Below are positions 59,889 to 64,000 of a stretch of DNA of 64,000 nucleotides, in pieces. The DNA lies in assembly GCA_023374025.1 (NCBI GenBank), contig SIJG01000027.1, positions 149,527 through 213,526 of the forward strand. Direction: 5' to 3'. Position numbers and translations under genes: made by a program. The first letter of the stretch is position 1, and every line of letters begins with the position of its first letter. Source of the DNA: Heterodera schachtii (lineage: Eukaryota; Nematoda; Chromadorea; Rhabditida; Heteroderidae). The notes under the pieces are model-generated. The model saw only the letters and a list, made by a program, of their open reading frames with translations. It was not told the DNA's origin and ran no database searches.

Positions 59889-60210
59889 TAATTTATTTAA
59901 GGAATCGCAGCAAAACGTACGATTTTTTCTTTGAACATTTTTATGACTCCGTCAAAATATTTTTGACTTGGTAGGCAATTGTTGAGCACCGCCCCTTCGA
60001 AATTTGTCATAAAATTGCGATTTTGGAGAACTCCGACTGACGCGCCCCGCGCAAATTGAAACAAAATTGGGAAATCACTAAAAAAATATATAAAGGAAGT
60101 GAAAAGAGAAATGCAAAACGCACCAATCGGTGTTTAGTGAAGCTAAATTGACGGCCGATTGGATAACATTCACCGTACTCTCCGTCATAAATTGTTAGGG
60201 CCAATTGTAT
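59889..60210. repeat. 322-bp duplicated block, copy 2
   Basis: Second copy of 58665-58986, 1224 bp away in the same orientation. It has lost one A in an exonic stretch (near 60190), so it could not serve as working exons. Confidence 0.9.
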
Positions 60211-60211
60211 T

Positions 60212-60540
60212 AGTGTTACCTCATAATTGGCAATCAAATTATGAATTTATTCAACAAATATCCAACGGTGGACCATGTTTAGCCAAATGTCACACTGAAA
60301 AATAATTGACAATTTTTTGATAAAAAATAAAAGACAATTTTTTCACAAAATATTCTTTTTTAAATCAGGAAAAAATTTTATTTTAAATTTACAACATTTT
60401 TTGAGGAAATCTGAACGAAAAAATTCTCTTCCAATATAAAAAATCAAAAAAAAAATTTATAATACATTTTAAAATTTATTTTAGAAACCCTTAAGAAAAT
60501 TCTTATTATTAGAATTACCTGAAAATTTTCAAATTTATTG
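60212..60540. other. A+T-rich spacer
   Basis: No feature seen. Confidence 0.5.
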
Positions 60541-60681
60541 ATAAAGCTCGCGCAATGGGAGGACGGAGCATTCATGACCGCCTTTGCCGAAATGATGGCT
60601 GAACATCAGGGCATGAGCAAAAAGCCGGCACTGACAATGGTTGTATGCCAACGCACCGCAAAATACCGCATCACAGGAGGA
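60541..60681 (+). pseudogene. Argonaute (Piwi-domain) fragment
   Basis: A 140-bp G+C-rich island in A+T-rich DNA encodes WEDGAFMTAFAEMMAEHQGM and KPALTMVVCQRTAKYRI. This corresponds to the part of the Piwi (RNase H-like slicer) domain with a helix followed by the 'P.LT.VV.QR....R' strand, as in nematode-specific Argonautes of the WAGO type. Only about 47 residues remain. None of the catalytic Asp/Glu positions can be judged. The right edge coincides with the start of a dispersed repeat, the left edge with a possible 3' splice site (GATAAAG). Confidence 0.5.
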
Positions 60682-60800
60682 TTATTTAATATAATTTTAA
60701 TGAATTTTGCGGTTGTAATGATATTTTTTTATAATGCAGTTAATATAATTTTGACAAAATAATATAAGTTAATTTATTTGTAAAAAATTAAATAAAAATT
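60681..60800. repeat. Dispersed repeat, copy 2
   Basis: Matches 36166-36370 with an internal deletion. Begins exactly where the Piwi fragment loses homology. Confidence 0.7.
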
Positions 60801-62615
60801 TACTATTTTTTATATTTTTTTGAATATTTAGAAAAATTTTAGAAAATTCTTCACTTTAATTAATTAATTTATATTTCTTTGCCTTTTATCATAAATGTCT
60901 TAGAGTTATGTTATAAATTTTTTCTTTATAAAACTTAAGAATTGCAATAAATTTAAAAGTAGAATTTGATTTTTTGGAATAAAATTTAATTTTTTCAAAG
61001 AATTTATTTTTTTCAAAGAATTTAATTTTTTTATTATTAACAAACTAATTTGTAAGCACCAATGTGTTTAAAAATAGTTTGTTTCCTCTTTTTTAAAATT
61101 TTTTTATTATTTGTAATCTATTTTTTAATTCTCCATCAATTCTATTTTAATTTCTATGTTTTTTTTACTCAATTTTAAAATGTGAATAAAAAGGTTATTT
61201 CGACTTGCACTCCTCCCAATTTTTAACAAAATATCCTTTGTACTAAATTAATGATTTTTTTATATTCATTTTAAAAAATATTTATTTTAAACTTTTCACT
61301 TTATTTTTCCAAATAAACATGTATTCTGCGCGAATGCTTACTTAAATAAAGAAACATCATGATGAAATAAATAATTATCATGCATTTAAAGTATTTATAA
61401 AAAACCAAAATTTTTATTCAGTTTATTTGAATAATTTAGTTTCAGTTTTTTAACATTTATTTCAAACATTTATAAAAAAAATTTTGATGTTGATCAACAT
61501 TTAATAATTCATTAAATCAATTATTATTAATATTTAACATGTAGGAAGATGTTGAAACAAAATAATTAATAAATTAAAATTTAGCAATTTTTTTAAACAT
61601 GGTATAATAAAAAGAAAATAAAAAAGTATTTATTAAAATTTTAACTTAAAATGTATTTTCAATACCTCTTTAAAATATTCAAGAATAATTTTTTATTATT
61701 TTATGCTATAACTAAAAAAACTCAAATAAAATATAAATTCAAATACAAATAAAAAGGAATGGAATAAAGTAGCAGAAATTTCTTAACAATTTCAAAGGAC
61801 ATAAGGACAAATTTTGATTGAAAATGTTCAAGAGGATTTATTTAATCAAAAAAAAAAAATTTTCAACAGCTCAGCTTCTTCAAATCAGTCATTTAGAAGT
61901 AGAATTTACAAGAATAACGTAAAAAAAGGGTAACTAAAAAGTTAAAATAAATTATAATACAGAAGTTTTTTTCAAATTAAATCATAAATAAATTATAAAA
62001 ATATTTTGTAAAAAGAAAAAAATTATATATAGCAATAAAAATTATTTAATTGAATTAATTAAAGTTTAAGAAATAATTTGTAAAAATATCTCTAAGAAAG
62101 ATATCAAAATTAACTATCACTAAAGGCATAATAAATAGGGCTGGGAATTTTATGTAAATACATATTTTTTCCCTAGCTTCTCCATTCTTTAATTAGTAGG
62201 AAAATTTTTATATAAATGGCAAATCATTATAATTAAAAATCTTTTTTCTGCTGCGCAATGTCCTTCTTTATCGTTATTGCTCACAATAATTTTATTGAAA
62301 ACAAACTACTCTGCAATTTGAGCTTTAAATACTAATTTTGGCAAATTTAAATAAAAAATTTTCCGAACTAGACGAACTTTTAACGAGCACACAGACAATG
62401 TTTTTGTGGAAATGAAATTCTAAAAAATCGAAAACTAAAAAAATTTATTTTATATTATTTATTATTAAGTTAATCTCAAAAGTTGCGATTTCTTTCAATT
62501 TTTATCTTGGTTTTATTAAAATGATAAATAAAATTTGGATAATGCTATTGAAAAGAATTCTTTAAAAAATTGATAAATAATAACAAAACAAACAAATTTT
62601 AAAAGGATTTAACTT
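60801..62615. other. A+T-rich gene-free DNA
   Basis: Only TAGGGCTGGGAATTT at 62136, shared with 13124, stands out. Confidence 0.6.
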
Positions 62616-62720
62616 AAAAATTAAATTTCAAATTAAATATATAACTATATTAAAATTAAATTTCAAATTAAATATATAACTATATTAAAATTAAATTTCA
62701 AATTAAATATATAACTATAT
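62616..62720. repeat. 35-bp tandem repeat, three units
   Basis: TTAAATTTCAAATTAAATAT starts at 62621, 62656 and 62691, essentially identical units. Confidence 0.9.
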
Positions 62721-64000
62721 TTTAAAAAATATATTTTTCTTTAAAGTGAAATATATAATAAATAAACATATTATTTTATTGTTTAGCATTATTGAATATT
62801 TGATCTTGAATTAATAATTGTTTTCTCTTTTTTTTTTTGTAAAAACGATTTACAAAACATCAGATGAGTCGGGAATTTTTATGAAATAAAAATATTACAT
62901 TATATCAAATAACCCAATTAAGAATAAATAGAAGATTATATCCTTTAAATAAAAACAAATTGATAGAAATATGTATTTTAATTTCAATGAAAAAGCACAT
63001 GAAATTTCCTACTCAGAATTTCTTTGGCATTGCTTAAAAATGAGTTCAAGTTTCATCCTCTATTTTAATAAACACTCATTTTCTGTTCAAATTTTTTCAG
63101 CTTTATTTCTTTTGAAATTTTAAATAATCTTTGTTGACTTTATTTAAAGGATGAATTTATTAAAATTTTGTTATAAACAATTAATTAATTTTATTATTTT
63201 ATTTTTCTATTGATGCATTTTTCGCATAATTATTTTATATAATTTAAATTAAAATATTTTTGTTTGAAAAGTTTGCAAATTATTTTTTGATTTATTTTTT
63301 AAAATTACTTTATTGGTTTTAATTCTATCTTTAAATATAATTTCTTAAATAAAGTTTTGGATTCTTCTAATTTGTTTTATATGTCATAATGCCATATTTC
63401 ATAGTCTTTTAAATTTATGGTTTGCATTTATAATATTAAGGGGCATTTTTATATTATTTCGTTGAATATATTTTTTTCTCATTTACTGATTCTATATAAT
63501 TTAATAATCTTCTCGACACGGTATTGAGATTCTGTTTATAATTCAATGAGTTCAAATTTTAAAGATCTTGTCGTCATTGTTGTTCTGGCGATGAAGAACA
63601 CATTGCCGTTCGCACCACTGTGTGTTGCTCAATCCAACACATCCCATACTCAATTGTTCTTGTTTTAATTTATTGGTTTTCTCATTTTTATCATTAAAAA
63701 TATGGTGAATTTTACTTATCTGTAAAAGATGTAAAAAACATTATATATAGTTGTTATTTAAATATTTAAGGTAGTACTTTAAATACGGAAAAAAGTATAT
63801 TATTAACTTAAATGCTGATTCATTTATAAGTAATAATTGGCTAAACCTTTTTTTTAAATAATGTTTTATCATAACGAAAATTATTTCTATTGATTTAATT
63901 AAAAATTTTATTATTTGGCAATTATTGTATATTATGTTTGTAGATAGTAAATTTAATACAAATTATAGAGTATATAAAAATGCTATTGTTTAAATATTTT
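62721..64000. other. A+T-rich gene-free DNA
   Basis: No gene supported. A slightly more complex patch is at 63510-63650. Confidence 0.6.

Overview
The window looks like a piece of a nematode nuclear genome. It is very A+T-rich between genes, cellular exons are separated by tiny GT..AG introns (43 to 92 bp), and it carries an Argonaute-like fragment of the type expanded in nematodes. A root-knot-nematode-like (Meloidogyne-like) source fits the base composition and intron sizes, but that is inference. Most of the 64 kb is A+T-rich DNA in which I see no gene; the information is concentrated in islands of higher G+C.

Region by region: 0.66-1.9 kb holds a decayed retroelement leader and gag-like stretch. 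5.33-12.88 kb is a nearly complete Ty3/gypsy LTR retrotransposon with two LTRs, a 4-bp target duplication, a primer-binding-site candidate, one long Gag-Pol frame, a broken integrase, a C-terminal extension that looks like an SGNH-hydrolase-type fold, and a polypurine tract. Its internal region carries five short hairpins with the same TAGGC loop but different, compensating stems. 13.8-14.2 kb is one copy of a G+C-rich repeat that recurs as a fold-back at 49.2-50.3 kb. 16.8 and 20.9 kb carry tRNA-like SINE heads. 20.4-20.8 kb is an 81-bp tandem array. 21.9-22.5 kb is a hAT-type MITE with an 8-bp target duplication. 32.75-34.84 kb is the 3' half of a second Ty3/gypsy element on the minus strand (RNase H, integrase, tail, 3' LTR). 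36.4-38.8 kb holds a hAT-like terminus, an Env-like membrane-protein frame and a probable 3' LTR. 47.8-53.2 kb is a repeat cluster (hairpin/T-tract modules, a fold-back with a nested hAT MITE, 21-bp minisatellites) with a small two-exon gene at 50.8-51.1 kb.

53.9-60.2 kb is the only gene-dense cellular region, all on the minus strand: a decayed L-lactate dehydrogenase copy that keeps its introns, an unidentified multi-exon gene with a frameshift and a stop, and just upstream of that the C-terminal part of a coiled-coil protein. A 322-bp block is duplicated inside this cluster. At 60.54 kb there is a lone Piwi-domain fragment cut off by a repeat that also occurs at 36.2 kb. The remainder to 64 kb is A+T-rich DNA with a small 35-bp tandem array.

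The cellular genes do not form a recognisable pathway. The window reads as a mobile-element-rich, decaying region in which gene pieces survive between insertions.
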